Shown here piece after piece: positions 26,659 through 38,706 of a stretch of 50,313 nt of DNA. Numbering within the stretch: the first letter of the stretch is position 1; every line of letters starts with the position of its first letter. This DNA is from an uncultured Brevundimonas sp. (lineage in GTDB: Bacteria; Pseudomonadota; Alphaproteobacteria; Caulobacterales; Caulobacteraceae): assembly GCF_937870815.1 (NCBI RefSeq), contig NZ_CALMZS010000043.1, positions 1 through 50,313 of the forward strand. The letters run 5' to 3'. The notes under the pieces are model-generated. The model did not search any database, was not told where the DNA came from, and saw nothing but the letters and a program-made list of their open reading frames with translations. The position numbers were made by a program, and so were the translations under genes.

Positions 26659-28746
26659 ATGACCAAGACCATCCTGCTGGCCACGACCGCCATCCTGCTC
26701 ACCGGAGGCATGGCCGCGGCCCAGACCTCGTCGGATGGCCCCGATCCGCAGGTCGCCCAGGCCCCGCTCCCCACCGGTCCGACCAGACAGACGCCCCAGA
26801 CCGACGCCGCCCAGCAGGGCGTGCTGGTCTTCACCCCCGACTTCTTCGCCGACCAGCGCCCCAACACCGCGCTGGACATGGTGGCCCGGGTGCCCGGCTT
26901 CTCGGTCAACGACGGCTCGGGCAGCCGCGGCTTCGAGGGCGCGGTCGGCAATATCCTGATCAACAACGCCCGCCCGGCGTCCAAGAACGACACCGGCTCC
27001 AACGTCCTGTCGCGCACCCCCGCCAGCCAGGTCGAGCGTATCGAACTGATCCGCGGCGGCGCGCCCGGCATCGACATGCAGGGCTATTCGGTCGTGGTGA
27101 ACGTGATCCTGAAGACGGAGAACACCCGCCAGTCGACCCTCACCGCCAGCGCCTTCCTGTTCGACGGCGGCCGGGATTCGGCCGCCGGCTCCTACCAGTT
27201 CACCGCCCGCGAGGGCGAACGCACCTGGGGCGTCACCCTCAGCGACGGCGTCTCGATCAGCGACGCCAACGGCGTCGGGCCGGTGGTTCGCACCGACGCC
27301 GACGGAAACGTCATCCGCCGCGAGGACTACTTCAACGACTCCTGGGGCGGCGGCCAGTCCGTCCGCGGCAATTTCGCCACCCCGCTGTTCGGGGGCAAGA
27401 TCGATCTGACCGCGCGGTACGGCGTCAACGACTTCCACAACGTCCATCTGCAGACCGCCACCGACGTCCGCCGCGAAAGCCTGTTCGACAACGACGGCGA
27501 CGGCGGCGAATTCGGGGCCGTCTACACCCGCCCGCTCAGCGACCGGCTGAACATGGAGACCCGCCTGATCCACCAGTGGAACAGCTTCGAATCGGTCTCG
27601 ACCTCGCGCAGCCGCCTCGGCGGCGTCGACAGCCCGGAGCAACAGTTCGCCGGCGTGGGCGACTCGTCCGAGTCCATCCTGCGCGGCCTGGTGCGGTTCG
27701 AGCGCTCGCCCGCCCTGACCTTCGAGACCGGCGCCGAGGTGGCCTACAACATGCTGGAGGTCGACCAGGCCTTCACCGTCGGCGGCGCGCCCGTCCCGCT
27801 GCCTTCGGCCTCGGTCAAGGTCGAGGAGACGCGCGGCGAGGCCTTCGGCAAGGCGACCTGGCGGGTCCGGCCTGATCTGACCCTCGAGGGCGGCCTGCGG
27901 CTGGAGAGTTCGACGATCAGCCAGTCCGGCGACGCCGAGCAGGAGAAGAGCTTCTTCTTCGCCAAGCCGCGTTTCCTCGCCACCTGGACGCCGATGGCCG
28001 ACAACCAGGTCCGCTTGCGCTTCGAGCGCGAGGTCGGCCAGCTCGACTTCGGCGACTTCGCCGCCTCGTCCGATCTGGAAGACGAGAACGTGCTGGGCGG
28101 CAACGCGGACCTCGAGCCGGAGCAGCGCTGGATCAGCGAACTGATCTATGAGCGCCGCTTCTGGGGCGACGGCATCGTCAGCGTCGGCCTGCGCCACGAC
28201 GAGATCACCGACGCCATCGACGTCATCCCGCTGGACCAGGGCCTGTCCGCGGTCGGCAACATCGGCGACGGCACGCTGGACCAGCTGGCCCTGACCGTCG
28301 CCGTGCCCACCGACAAGCTGGGCGTCCCGGGCGGCATGTTCCGCTTCCGCAACACCTGGAACCACACCGAGGTCACCGATCCGACCACGGGCGAAATCCG
28401 GCCCATCTCGAACGTCCGCGCCAGCCGGGCGGTGATCTCCTGGGAGCAGGACGTCACCCGCTGGAAGCTGCAGTATGGCGCGGCCTACATCCCGCTTCTG
28501 GGCCAGAAGAGCTTCGACCCGGACCAAACCTCGGGCTGGCGCGGCCACGACTATTTCGAGGCCTGGGCCGAGTACAAGCCGACCGAGACCCTGTCGATCC
28601 GGGCCCAGGTCAACATCTGGAACGATTTCGACGTCGAGCGCACGGTCTACGCCGACCGCTCGCCGGCCCGCCCGATCGCCTATGTCGAGCACCGCTACAT
28701 CGACCCGAGAACCCTTTTCCAGGTCCGGGTGCGCAAGACCTTCTAG
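26659..28746 (+). CDS. TonB-dependent outer membrane receptor
   Basis: From the ATG at 26659 the product is 695 residues with signal peptide MTKTILLATTAILLTGGMAA then AQT, so this start is preferred over the in-frame codon at 26587. The plug domain (about 55-150) reads ALDMVARVPGFSVNDGSG, GNILINNARPASKN and QVERIELIRGGAPGIDMQG, followed by a beta-barrel ending RTLFQVRVRKTF with terminal Phe for BAM recognition. Substrate unknown; no transporter genes adjoin it. Its stop overlaps that of the convergent amidohydrolase by 4 bases. Confidence 0.9.
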   Translation: MTKTILLATTAILLTGGMAAAQTSSDGPDPQVAQAPLPTGPTRQTPQTDAAQQGVLVFTPDFFADQRPNTALDMVARVPGFSVNDGSGSRGFEGAVGNILINNARPASKNDTGSNVLSRTPASQVERIELIRGGAPGIDMQGYSVVVNVILKTENTRQSTLTASAFLFDGGRDSAAGSYQFTAREGERTWGVTLSDGVSISDANGVGPVVRTDADGNVIRREDYFNDSWGGGQSVRGNFATPLFGGKIDLTARYGVNDFHNVHLQTATDVRRESLFDNDGDGGEFGAVYTRPLSDRLNMETRLIHQWNSFESVSTSRSRLGGVDSPEQQFAGVGDSSESILRGLVRFERSPALTFETGAEVAYNMLEVDQAFTVGGAPVPLPSASVKVEETRGEAFGKATWRVRPDLTLEGGLRLESSTISQSGDAEQEKSFFFAKPRFLATWTPMADNQVRLRFEREVGQLDFGDFAASSDLEDENVLGGNADLEPEQRWISELIYERRFWGDGIVSVGLRHDEITDAIDVIPLDQGLSAVGNIGDGTLDQLALTVAVPTDKLGVPGGMFRFRNTWNHTEVTDPTTGEIRPISNVRASRAVISWEQDVTRWKLQYGAAYIPLLGQKSFDPDQTSGWRGHDYFEAWAEYKPTETLSIRAQVNIWNDFDVERTVYADRSPARPIAYVEHRYIDPRTLFQVRVRKTF

Positions 28747-30404
28747 CGCTGGTCGGCGCGGTGGACGACGACGCCGTCGACCACGGTCAGCACGGCATGG
28801 CCCTTGGGAATATCGGCCAGGGGCGCGGTCATCAGATCGACCGAGAAGGCGGTGAAGTCGGCCCGCTTGCCGACCTCGATCGTGCCCAGCTCGTCCTCCC
28901 GGAAGCTGGCCCGGGCCGGCCAGAGGGTGAACATCTTCAGGGCGGTCCGGCGGTCGACCGCCTCATGCGGCCGCCAGTCCGGGCCCTGGAAGCCTTCGAG
29001 ATCGCGCCGGGCCACGGCGGCGTAGAATTCGATCAGCGGCGATCCCCGCTCGACCGGGGCGTCCGAGCCGCCGACGACGATGACGCCGAGATCGGCCAGG
29101 CTGCGCCAGGCGTAGGCTCCGTCGAGGCGGCGGTCGCCGAGCCGGGCGGGGGCGAAATGCAGGTCGCCGATGGCGTGGCTGGGCTGCATCGAGGCGATGA
29201 TCGGCAGGTCGACGAACCCGTGGTGGTCCTCGGGCCGGATGATCTGGGCGTGCTCGATGCGCCAGCGCACGTCGGCGCCGTTCGGCCGATCCTCCGGGGG
29301 GACGGCGGCCAGCGCCCGCCGGTACCACTCGGCCACCGAGGCGTTGCCGCGGTCGCCGATGGCGTGGGTGGCGACCTGGATGCCGCCGCGCAAGGCCGCC
29401 TCGTACAGGGGCGCGATCTCCGCTTCGCCGATCTGCATCAGGCCGGTGGCGGACGGCCGGTCGGCATAGGGCTCGAACAGGGCCGCGCCGCGCGAGCCGA
29501 GGGCGCCGTCGGCGTAGTATTTGATCGCCCGGGTGATGATCCGGCCGTCGGCGACGCTGCGCGGGCCGCCGGCGATCAGCTCGGCCGCGCCGTCGGGGGT
29601 GACGCTGTTATAGACGCGGATCGGCGCCTCGCCGGCTCCGGCCATGGCCTCGAGCAGGGGGATGTCCCGCCACGGCGCGCTCATGAAGTGGACGCCGGTC
29701 CAGCCGTATTCGGCCTCGACGCGGAAGCCGGCGCGATAGGCCTCGCGCAGGGCGGCGGGGTCCGCCCGCGGCGTCAGGCCGGAGACCAGCTGATCGGCCG
29801 CGTCCACGAGCAGGCCGGTCGGCTGGCCGTCGCCGTCCTTGAGGATTTCGCCGCCGGTGGGCGCGGCGGTCGAGGCGTCGATCCCGGCGGCGGCCAGGGC
29901 GGCGCTCGAGGCGACCACGGCGTGTCCGTCGGCGCGGCCCAGCAGCACCACCCGCCCGGGCGCGGCGGCGTCGAGGTCCTGCCGGGTCAGGAAACGCGCC
30001 TCGGGCCAGCGCGTCTCGATCCAGCCGCGACCGATGATCGGCCCTTCCGGGTGCGCCTCGGCCCAGTCGGTCAGGCGGGCCATGGCCTCGGCGGCGGAGG
30101 CGGCGCCCTCGAGGTTCAGGGTCAGCTCGCGCCAGCCGACGCCGTCGAGGTGGGCGTGGCCGTCGGTGAAACCGGGGAACAGGGCCGCGCCCTTGAGGTC
30201 GATGACCTCCAGGCCGTCCGCGGCGGGCGCGCCGGCGGCGGCGCCGACCCAGGCGATGCGGCCGCCGCGCACCTGCACCACCTCCGCCGTCGGGGCGGCG
30301 TCGACGCCGGTGTAGACCGGGCCGCCGCGGATCAGCAGGTCCTGGGCGGCGGCGGAGGCGGCCGGGCCCGAAAACAGCAGGGCGAGAAGGAGGGTGCGGC
30401 GCAT
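28743..30404 (-). CDS. Exported amidohydrolase family protein (YtcJ-like)
   Basis: The 553-residue product has signal peptide MRRTLLLALLFSGPAASAAA, then the amidohydrolase 3 layout: FPGFTDGHAHLDGVGW (first metal His pair), IKYYADGALGSRGAALFEPY region, THAIGDRGNASV with a metal His, WRIEHAQIIRPEDH, and VGGSDAPVERGSPL with the catalytic Asp. YtcJ-like enzymes hydrolyse amide or carbamate-type substrates; the real substrate is unknown. Probably periplasmic, and possibly functionally linked to the convergent TonB receptor. Confidence 0.9.
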   Translation of the reverse strand: MRRTLLLALLFSGPAASAAAQDLLIRGGPVYTGVDAAPTAEVVQVRGGRIAWVGAAAGAPAADGLEVIDLKGAALFPGFTDGHAHLDGVGWRELTLNLEGAASAAEAMARLTDWAEAHPEGPIIGRGWIETRWPEARFLTRQDLDAAAPGRVVLLGRADGHAVVASSAALAAAGIDASTAAPTGGEILKDGDGQPTGLLVDAADQLVSGLTPRADPAALREAYRAGFRVEAEYGWTGVHFMSAPWRDIPLLEAMAGAGEAPIRVYNSVTPDGAAELIAGGPRSVADGRIITRAIKYYADGALGSRGAALFEPYADRPSATGLMQIGEAEIAPLYEAALRGGIQVATHAIGDRGNASVAEWYRRALAAVPPEDRPNGADVRWRIEHAQIIRPEDHHGFVDLPIIASMQPSHAIGDLHFAPARLGDRRLDGAYAWRSLADLGVIVVGGSDAPVERGSPLIEFYAAVARRDLEGFQGPDWRPHEAVDRRTALKMFTLWPARASFREDELGTIEVGKRADFTAFSVDLMTAPLADIPKGHAVLTVVDGVVVHRADQR

Positions 30405-30565
30405 CTGACGGTTCCCGGGACTGGCGGACGACGGACTCGCCTTACCCTGGGCGGTCCGTCAAGCTCCGGGCATGAGGAAGGTCGTGATCCCGGCCGCCCT
30501 GCGGCTTGCGGCGCCCGCCGCGGACCCCGATCCGCCCGGCCGGAGCTCGGCCCCGGCGGGCGACG

Positions 30566-32635
<2,070 letters not shown>

Positions 32636-32719
32636 TTTACCAGTATGCCGGTGCGTTCGACTCCCCATTAGGGGCACGATCTCTGAAGCTCGACTTAACG
32701 CGCCGGAATTGCCATTGTT

Positions 32720-34891
32720 TCATTGGGCCTTACGATTGGAGAACCGGCCGTAGAAGGTGTCACCCTTGGCGGCCATGTCGCGGAGCAGCTGGGGCGGCGA
32801 GAAGCGGTCGCCGTAGCGGGCGGCGTAGGCGTCCGCCTGTTCGACGAAGGCCTTGAGCCCGGTCTGGTCGATCAGGGTGATCGGCCCGCCGGTCCAGGGC
32901 GCGAAACCCCAGGCCAGGATGGCGCCGACGTCGGCCTCGCGCGGGTCGTCGATGACGCCCTCCTCCCAGCAGCGGGCCACCTCGACGGCCTGACGGTAGA
33001 GCAGGCGGCGCTTCTGGTCCTCGACCATCTCGGGTGTCGAGTCGTTGATCTTGACCGGGGCCAGGTCGGCAAGGCCGGACCACAGTTTTTTCGGCTTCGT
33101 TTCGTAGTCGTAGAAGCCCTTGCCGTTCTTGCGGCCGTAGCGGCCGAGCTCCTCGACCATGGTCTGGACGATGTGCGAGCCGGGCAGGGGTTCATACTTG
33201 TCGCCGAGGTCGGCGGCGGTCTGTTTGGCGATCTTGACCGACAGGTCCAGGGCCACGTCGTCGTGCATCTCCAGCGGCCCGCGCGGCATGCCGGTCATGC
33301 GGCCGATGTTGTCGATCAGGGCGGGGGCATAGCCCTCCTCCAGCATGGCCAGACCCTCGGCGACATAGGTGGCGAAACAGCGCGAGGTGTAGAAGCCGCG
33401 GCTGTCGTTGACGACGATCGGGGTCTTCCTGATCTTCATCACATAGTCCAGCGCCCGGGCGGTGGCCGCCTCGCCGGTCTTCTCGCCCGTGATGATCTCG
33501 ACCAGCATCATCTTGTCGACCGGCGAGAAGAAGTGGATGCCGATGAAGTCCTCGGGCCGCACGCTGGCCTCGGCCAGGCCGGTGATCGGCAGGGTCGAGG
33601 TGTTGGAGCCGAACACCGCCCCGGGCTCGAGCCGGGCCTCGGCCCGCCGGGTCACCTCGGCCTTGATCTCGCGGTTCTCGAACACCGCCTCAATGACCAG
33701 GTCCGAGCCCTTGATCAGGTCATAGTCGGTGGTGGCGGTGACGGAGGCGAGCAGGGCGTCGAACCTGTCCTGGGTCAGCTGGCCGCGCGACAGACGCTTC
33801 TTCAGCAGTTCCTCGACATGGGCCTTGCCCTTGTCGGCGCTGTCCTGGTCGCGGTCGATCAGGATGGTCTCGATGCCGGCCAGGGCCTGCACATAGGCGA
33901 TGCCCGCGCCCATCATGCCGGCGCCCAGGACCGTGACCTTCTTCGGATCGGATTTGGGCTGACCGGCCGGGCGGACCGCGCCCTTGTCGAGTTCCTGCTT
34001 GCTGAGGAACAGCGAGCGGATCATGGCCTGGGCCTGCGGGGTCATCAGGGTCCTGATGAAATAGCGGGTCTCGATGCGCAGGGCCGCGTCCATCGGCGCC
34101 TGGACGCCTTCGTAGACGGCCTTCATCAGGTTCAGCACGGCGGGGTAGTTGCCGTACGACTGCTTGCGCAGCATGGCGTTGCCGACGAGGAAATTCTGGA
34201 TGCCGGCCGGGTGGTAGGGGCCGCCGCCGGGCAGTTTGAAGGACTTGTCGTCCCAAGGCTGCACGGCCTTGCCCCCGCCCTTGATCCAGGCTTTCGCAGC
34301 CTCGACCTCGGACCCGACCGGCACGACCTCATGCACGAAGCCCGCCCCCTTGGCGTCGTTGGGACGGAAGGACTTGCCCTCGCTCATCGCCATCATCGCC
34401 GCCTGCACCCCGATCAGCCGCGTCAGCCGCTGGGTGCCGCCGCCGCCGGGAAACAGGCCGACCTTGATCTCGGGCAGGCCCAGCTGGATCTTCGGATCGT
34501 CGCCGACGACGCGGTAGTGGCAGGCCAGGGTCAGCTCCAGCCCGCCGCCGAGGGCCAGGCCGTTGATCGCCGCGGCGACCGGCTTGCCGCAGGTCTCCAG
34601 CGCGCGCAGGGCCCCGTTGAGCCGCCAGCCGGCGTCGTACGCAGCCTGCAGGTCGGTCCCGCCCAGCATGCCGCCGGCCATGTCGCCGAGGTCGGCCCCG
34701 GCGCAGAAGCCGCTGGCCTTGCCCGAGGTCAGGACCGCGCCCTTGATGGCGTCGTCGGTCTTCACCCGTTCGACCCACTGCGGGATCTCGGCCATGACAC
34801 CCGAGGTCAGGGTGTTCATCGACCGTCCGGGGACGTCAAAGGTGATCAGGGCGATGCCGTCGGCGTCGACGTCGATCTTGAAGTTTTCCAT
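32720..34891 (-). CDS. fadJ: Fatty acid oxidation multifunctional enzyme (enoyl-CoA hydratase / 3-hydroxyacyl-CoA dehydrogenase)
   Basis: The 723-residue product has an N-terminal crotonase domain (about 1-200; [34 protein letters not shown] and [17 protein letters not shown]), then a 3-hydroxyacyl-CoA dehydrogenase domain (from about 315; [35 protein letters not shown]) and C-terminal dehydrogenase domains including [16 protein letters not shown]. It carries out two consecutive beta-oxidation steps. FadB and FadJ cannot be told apart here. The start is set by [12 protein letters not shown], 17 bases after the thiolase stop. Confidence 0.93.
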   Translation of the reverse strand: MENFKIDVDADGIALITFDVPGRSMNTLTSGVMAEIPQWVERVKTDDAIKGAVLTSGKASGFCAGADLGDMAGGMLGGTDLQAAYDAGWRLNGALRALETCGKPVAAAINGLALGGGLELTLACHYRVVGDDPKIQLGLPEIKVGLFPGGGGTQRLTRLIGVQAAMMAMSEGKSFRPNDAKGAGFVHEVVPVGSEVEAAKAWIKGGGKAVQPWDDKSFKLPGGGPYHPAGIQNFLVGNAMLRKQSYGNYPAVLNLMKAVYEGVQAPMDAALRIETRYFIRTLMTPQAQAMIRSLFLSKQELDKGAVRPAGQPKSDPKKVTVLGAGMMGAGIAYVQALAGIETILIDRDQDSADKGKAHVEELLKKRLSRGQLTQDRFDALLASVTATTDYDLIKGSDLVIEAVFENREIKAEVTRRAEARLEPGAVFGSNTSTLPITGLAEASVRPEDFIGIHFFSPVDKMMLVEIITGEKTGEAATARALDYVMKIRKTPIVVNDSRGFYTSRCFATYVAEGLAMLEEGYAPALIDNIGRMTGMPRGPLEMHDDVALDLSVKIAKQTAADLGDKYEPLPGSHIVQTMVEELGRYGRKNGKGFYDYETKPKKLWSGLADLAPVKINDSTPEMVEDQKRRLLYRQAVEVARCWEEGVIDDPREADVGAILAWGFAPWTGGPITLIDQTGLKAFVEQADAYAARYGDRFSPPQLLRDMAAKGDTFYGRFSNRKAQ

Positions 34892-34908
34892 GGCTGTCGA
34901 GCTCCCGG

Positions 34909-36114
34909 TCAGACGCGTTCGATGACGGTGGCGGTGCCCATGCCGCCGCCGATGCACAGGGTGATCAGGGCGGTGGACTGGCCGGAGCGCTCGAGCTCGT
35001 CGAGGGCGACGCCGGTGATCATGGCCCCGGTCGCGCCCAGCGGATGGCCCATGGCGATGGCGCCGCCACAGACGTTGATCTTGTCGTGGGGAATGTCGAG
35101 CGCCTGCATGTAGCGCAGCACCACGGCCGCGAAGGCCTCGTTGAGCTCCCACAGGTCGATGTCGGTCGTCGTCATGCCCAGCTTGCCGAGCAGCTTCTGC
35201 GTCACGAACTCGGGCCCGGTCAGCATGATCGACGGCTCGGAGCCGATCGAGGCGGCCCCGACGATGCGGGCCCGGGGCTTGAGGCCCAGCGCCTGGCCGG
35301 CCTCCAGCGAGCCGATCAGCACGCCGGCCGAGCCGTCGACGATGCCCGAGCTGTTGCCCGGAGTATGGACGTGGACGACCCGCTCGACCTCGGGGTAGCG
35401 CTGGTTGATCACAGAGTCGAAAGCAAGCTCGCCCATCATGGCGAAGGAGGGGTTGAGGGCGCCCAGGGTCTGCATGTCCGTGTTCGGACGAATGGTCTCG
35501 TCGCGGTCGAGCTGGACCAGGCCGAGCTGGTTCCTGACCGGCACCACCGATTTCGAGAACCGGCCCTCGGCCCAGCTGCGGGCGGAGCGTTTGTGGCTCT
35601 CGACGGAGTAGGCGTCGACGTCGTCGCGGCTGAAGCCGTATTTGGTGGCGATCATGTCGGCCGAGACGCCCTGGGGCACGAAATAGGTCGGGAAGGCCGA
35701 GGACGGATCGACCGGCCAGGCCCCGCCGTCCGAACCCATCGGCACCCGGCTCATCACCTCGACGCCGCCGCCGACGGCGAAGTCGGCCTCGCCGGCCTTG
35801 ACCTTGGCCGCGGCCATGTTCACCGCCTCCAGGCCCGAGGCGCAGAAGCGGTTGACCTGGACGCCGGCGGTGGTCTGGGCCCAGCCGGCCGACAGCACGG
35901 CGGTGCGGGCGATGTCGGCGCCGAGTTCGCCCACCGGGGTGACGCAGCCGAGGATGACGTCGTCGACCTTCGAGGTGTCGAGATCGTTGCGGTCGCGCAG
36001 GGCCTCCAGCACCTGGGTCGCCAGGCTGAGACCGGTGATCTCGTGCAGGGAGCCGTCCTTCTTGCCCTTGCCGCGCGGGGTGCGGACCGCGTCATAGATA
36101 TAGGCGTCGGCCAT
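34909..36114 (-). CDS. Acetyl-CoA acyltransferase (beta-oxidation thiolase)
   Basis: The 401-residue thiolase has the nucleophilic Cys in [19 protein letters not shown] (near 90), [24 protein letters not shown] [27 protein letters not shown] with the catalytic His, and CIGGGMGTA with the second Cys. The ATG at 36114 has AAGGAG at normal spacing and is preferred over a TTG one codon upstream. It forms an operon with the multifunctional enzyme after it, equivalent to fadI-fadJ or fadA-fadB. An ACGT-repeat operator lies upstream. Confidence 0.93.
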   Translation of the reverse strand: MADAYIYDAVRTPRGKGKKDGSLHEITGLSLATQVLEALRDRNDLDTSKVDDVILGCVTPVGELGADIARTAVLSAGWAQTTAGVQVNRFCASGLEAVNMAAAKVKAGEADFAVGGGVEVMSRVPMGSDGGAWPVDPSSAFPTYFVPQGVSADMIATKYGFSRDDVDAYSVESHKRSARSWAEGRFSKSVVPVRNQLGLVQLDRDETIRPNTDMQTLGALNPSFAMMGELAFDSVINQRYPEVERVVHVHTPGNSSGIVDGSAGVLIGSLEAGQALGLKPRARIVGAASIGSEPSIMLTGPEFVTQKLLGKLGMTTTDIDLWELNEAFAAVVLRYMQALDIPHDKINVCGGAIAMGHPLGATGAMITGVALDELERSGQSTALITLCIGGGMGTATVIERV

Positions 36115-36173
36115 CAAGGTCTCCTTGAGCTTCGCGGGAGGGTACGGTTTCGAAACGCGCTCGCCAGAAACCC

Positions 36174-36194
36174 TACGTTTACGTCAACGTCAAG
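36174..36194. promoter_or_regulatory. ACGT-repeat operator upstream of the beta-oxidation operon
   Basis: The sequence tacgtttacgtcaacgtcaag contains ACGT three times at exactly 6-base intervals (36175, 36181, 36187) and is a near-palindrome. It resembles the motif described for the MerR-family regulator LiuR, which controls branched-chain amino acid and fatty acid catabolism in proteobacteria. It lies 60 bases upstream of the thiolase start in a divergent gap with the hemerythrin gene. A related half-site (acgtcaacg) lies near 44135, upstream of the second thiolase. Confidence 0.55.
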
Positions 36195-36316
36195 CAACTT
36201 GCCCGAACCGGCGCGGCTGGTCGCGAGAACGACTCTCACCTGGCCCGGTTTCGGGAACGCCCGCGCCGTCCGCGGCTTAAGCGGCCAGACCCCGCCAATT
36301 CCAGAGAGGACGAGAC

Positions 36317-36874
36317 ATGGCCCGGACCTACGAAGAGATGGATGCGATCGCGATGCTGAAGGCCGACCACCGCAAGGTGGAGGAGATTTTCGAGCAGTTC
36401 GAGAAGGCGACCTCGAAGGCGAAGAAGCAGCAGCTGGCCGCACAGGCCTGCCTCGAGCTGAAGGTCCACACCGTCATCGAGGAGGAGATCTTCTATCCGG
36501 CCTGCCGCGGCAAGATCGAGGATGACCTGCTGGACGAGGCCTATGTCGAGCACGACGCCGCCAAGCAGCTGATCAACGAGATCGAGGCGGGCGGGCCGGA
36601 AGAGGATTTCTACGACGCCAAGGTCAAGGTGCTGTCCGAGATGATCGAGCACCACGTCGAGGAGGAGGAGAAGCGGTCGGAGGGGATGTTCGCCCAGGCC
36701 CGCGAGGCCGGCCTCGACATGGACGGGCTCGCCGACGACATGCGCGCCCGCAAGCGCACCGCCATGGAGGAGTTCCAGGCCGGCAAGCCCGCCGCGACGC
36801 GGACGATGGAGGGCGACGACGTGGAGAGCGCCGGGGCCGAGGGGCCGCTCGGCGAAGGGGCGGGCCGGCGCTGA
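36317..36874 (+). CDS. Hemerythrin HHE domain protein
   Basis: The 185-residue product shows the HHE four-helix metal ligand set: LKADHRKVEEIFEQFE, ELKVHTVIEEEIFYPACRG, AYVEHDAAKQLINEIE and MIEHHVEEEEKRSEGMF. The C-terminal 50 residues are charged and of low complexity. Such proteins bind a di-iron centre and are linked to oxygen, nitric oxide or iron handling. It has a ribosome site AGAGAGGACGAG before the ATG and is divergent from the thiolase operon. Confidence 0.9.
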   Translation: MARTYEEMDAIAMLKADHRKVEEIFEQFEKATSKAKKQQLAAQACLELKVHTVIEEEIFYPACRGKIEDDLLDEAYVEHDAAKQLINEIEAGGPEEDFYDAKVKVLSEMIEHHVEEEEKRSEGMFAQAREAGLDMDGLADDMRARKRTAMEEFQAGKPAATRTMEGDDVESAGAEGPLGEGAGRR

Positions 36875-36882
36875 GGCGGCCG

Positions 36883-37467
36883 ATGGTCCGGAGGCGATCC
36901 GCAGGCGCTGCCGCCGTCCTGATCCTGTCGGCGACGGGGGCCTGCGCCGACCCGAGATTGCTGGTGGTCCCGCCGTCACAGGAGCCGCGGACGGTCCAGC
37001 CGATCGCGCCGCCGCGCGCGACCGCACCGTCCAGCGAGGTCGAGCGGCGACTGCTGGACGCCCACAACGCCGAGCGGGGCCGGGTCGGCGCACCCCCGCT
37101 GCGCTGGGCCGACGCCCTGGAGGCGGAGGCGCGCGCCTGGGCGCGCCAGCTGATCGCCATCGACCGTTTCGCCCACGACCCCGCCCCGCACGGGCATGGC
37201 GAGAACCTGTGGACCGGCTGGGGCGGCCGCGTCTGGACGCCCGAGGCCATGGTCGGCGAGTGGATCGCCGAAAAGGCCGACTACCGCCACGGCGTCTTCC
37301 CCAACGTCAGCCGGACCGGCAACTGGAGCGACGTCAGCCACTACACCCAGCTGGTCTGGCGCGACACGACCCACGTCGGTTGCGCGGTCGAGAGCCGCGG
37401 GGACCGCTCGGTGCTGGCCTGCCGCTACGCCCCGCCGGGCAATATCGACGGACGGACGGCGTACTGA
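36883..37467 (+). CDS. Secreted CAP-domain (SCP/PR-1) protein
   Basis: The 194-residue product starts with a signal peptide (MVRRRSAGAAAVLILSATGA, then CADPR; the Cys could be lipidated). A CAP domain follows: LLDAHNAERGRVGAPPLRW, the HGHGENLWTGWGG segment with metal-site His and Glu, VGEWIAEKADYRHG and HYTQLVWRDTTHVGCAVES. Function in bacteria is generally unknown; envelope or cell-wall roles are suggested. It is 8 bases after the hemerythrin gene, so probably in one operon with it. Confidence 0.88.
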   Translation: MVRRRSAGAAAVLILSATGACADPRLLVVPPSQEPRTVQPIAPPRATAPSSEVERRLLDAHNAERGRVGAPPLRWADALEAEARAWARQLIAIDRFAHDPAPHGHGENLWTGWGGRVWTPEAMVGEWIAEKADYRHGVFPNVSRTGNWSDVSHYTQLVWRDTTHVGCAVESRGDRSVLACRYAPPGNIDGRTAY

Positions 37468-37471
37468 AGAT

Positions 37472-37572
37472 GGGGTGTGGGGTGTGGGGCGTAGGGCGTA
37501 GGGCGTAGGGAGGGCCCCGACCGCTCCGGCTGCACTCAGTCCCTACTCGCTACACCCCACACCCCACACCCC
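37472..37572. repeat. Inverted G-tract repeat between convergent genes
   Basis: The plus strand at 37472-37514 reads as runs of four then three G separated by tgt or cgta, seven runs in all. At 37541-37572 the complementary C-rich pattern returns: the reverse complement of this arm matches 37472-37503 in 29 of 32 positions, around a loop of 37 bases. Each arm alone also has the four-or-more G-run pattern of a G-quadruplex, on opposite strands. It lies between the CAP gene stop and the convergent kdsD stop, and may act as a bidirectional terminator. Confidence 0.75.
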
Positions 37573-37584
37573 ACGCCCCACACC

Positions 37585-38583
37585 CTAGCTGACGTAGCCC
37601 GCCTGCATCAGCTCGGCGATGTGGACGATGGCCACCGGGCGGTCGTCCTCGACCACCAGCAGGGTGGCGATCTTGTTCTGGGTCATCAGGTCGATGGCGT
37701 CGCTCATGCGGGCGTCGGGGCCGACGACCTTGGGCCGCGGGCTCATCACATCGGCGGCGCTCAGCCCGGCCAGGTCGCCGCGCGAGAAGGCCCGGCGCAC
37801 GTCGCCGTCGGTGACGATCCCCGCCAGGGTCCCGTCCGCGTTGAGCACGGCGACCGCGCCCTTGCGGCCCTCGGTGATGGCCGAGACCACCTCGGCGAAG
37901 GTCGCGCTCAGGGGCACGGTGGCCGGAGCCGGCGGGCGGTCGCCCATCCAGTCGCGGACGCTCTGCAGGCTCATGCCCAGCTTGCCGCCGGGATGGTGGA
38001 GGCCGAAATCCTCGGCGGTGAAGCCGCGGCGGTCCATCAGCACCATGGCCAGGGCGTCGCCGAGCGCCAGCGTCATCAGCGTCGAGGTCGTCGGGGCCAG
38101 GCCGTTGGGGCAGGCCTCGGCGACCTGCGGCAGGGTCAGGCAGACGGCCGACGAGCGGCCGAGGAAGCTGTTCGGCCACTGGGTCATGCCGATGACCGGA
38201 ATGCCCTCGCGCTGGCAGAAGATCAGCGGATCGCGCAGCTCGCGGCTCTCGCCGGAGTTGGAGATGGCCAGCAGGGTGACGTCCCTGCGCAGCATGCCGA
38301 GGTCGCCGTGGCTCATCTCGGCCGGGTGGACGAAGAAGGCGTTGGTCCCGGTCGAGGCGAGGGTGGCGGCGATCTTGCCGCCGATGTGGCCCGACTTGCC
38401 CATGCCGGTGACGACCAGATAGCCCGGCCGGGACAGGATGATCCCGCAGGCCCGGGCGAGGCTGTCGTCGAGGCCGGCCTCGAGCGCCTGAAGCGCCTCG
38501 ATGTTCAGCCGGATGACCTGACGGGCGCGGGCCGTGATCGCGGCCGGGTCGGCGGACAGGACGGGTCTTGCGGGGTCGCTCAT
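37585..38583 (-). CDS. kdsD: Arabinose-5-phosphate isomerase, KdsD/KpsF/GutQ family
   Basis: The 332-residue product has an N-terminal SIS domain (about 40-180; VVTGMGKSGHIGGKIAATLA, FVHPAEMSHGDLGM and AISNSGESREL) and two C-terminal CBS domains (from about 205; MGDRPPAPATVPL, GIVTDGDVRRAF and HIAELMQAGYVS). It interconverts ribulose-5-phosphate and arabinose-5-phosphate for Kdo and lipopolysaccharide synthesis. The start MSDPARPVLS at 38583 is chosen; an ATG 6 codons upstream is also possible. Divergent from otsB. Confidence 0.92.
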   Translation of the reverse strand: MSDPARPVLSADPAAITARARQVIRLNIEALQALEAGLDDSLARACGIILSRPGYLVVTGMGKSGHIGGKIAATLASTGTNAFFVHPAEMSHGDLGMLRRDVTLLAISNSGESRELRDPLIFCQREGIPVIGMTQWPNSFLGRSSAVCLTLPQVAEACPNGLAPTTSTLMTLALGDALAMVLMDRRGFTAEDFGLHHPGGKLGMSLQSVRDWMGDRPPAPATVPLSATFAEVVSAITEGRKGAVAVLNADGTLAGIVTDGDVRRAFSRGDLAGLSAADVMSPRPKVVGPDARMSDAIDLMTQNKIATLLVVEDDRPVAIVHIAELMQAGYVS

Positions 38584-38706
38584 GCGGCCGATGTGGCGCA
38601 TCGGACGCGGATAGACAATCTCCGGCCGGCGCCCGGAGAATGCTGCGACGCGAGAAAAAGCGTCGCCCGGGTCAACCTTTGCCGCAGGATTGCGTTAGAA
38701 GGAGCC

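Noticed and set aside
26381..26659. 92-codon minus-strand open frame upstream of the TonB receptor gene
   Set aside because: No ribosome site, no domain, and it covers the AT-rich promoter region of the receptor gene.
37472..37572. G-rich inverted repeat considered as a CRISPR-like or telomere-like array
   Set aside because: The repeats are only 4-7 bases, with no spacers and no cas genes.
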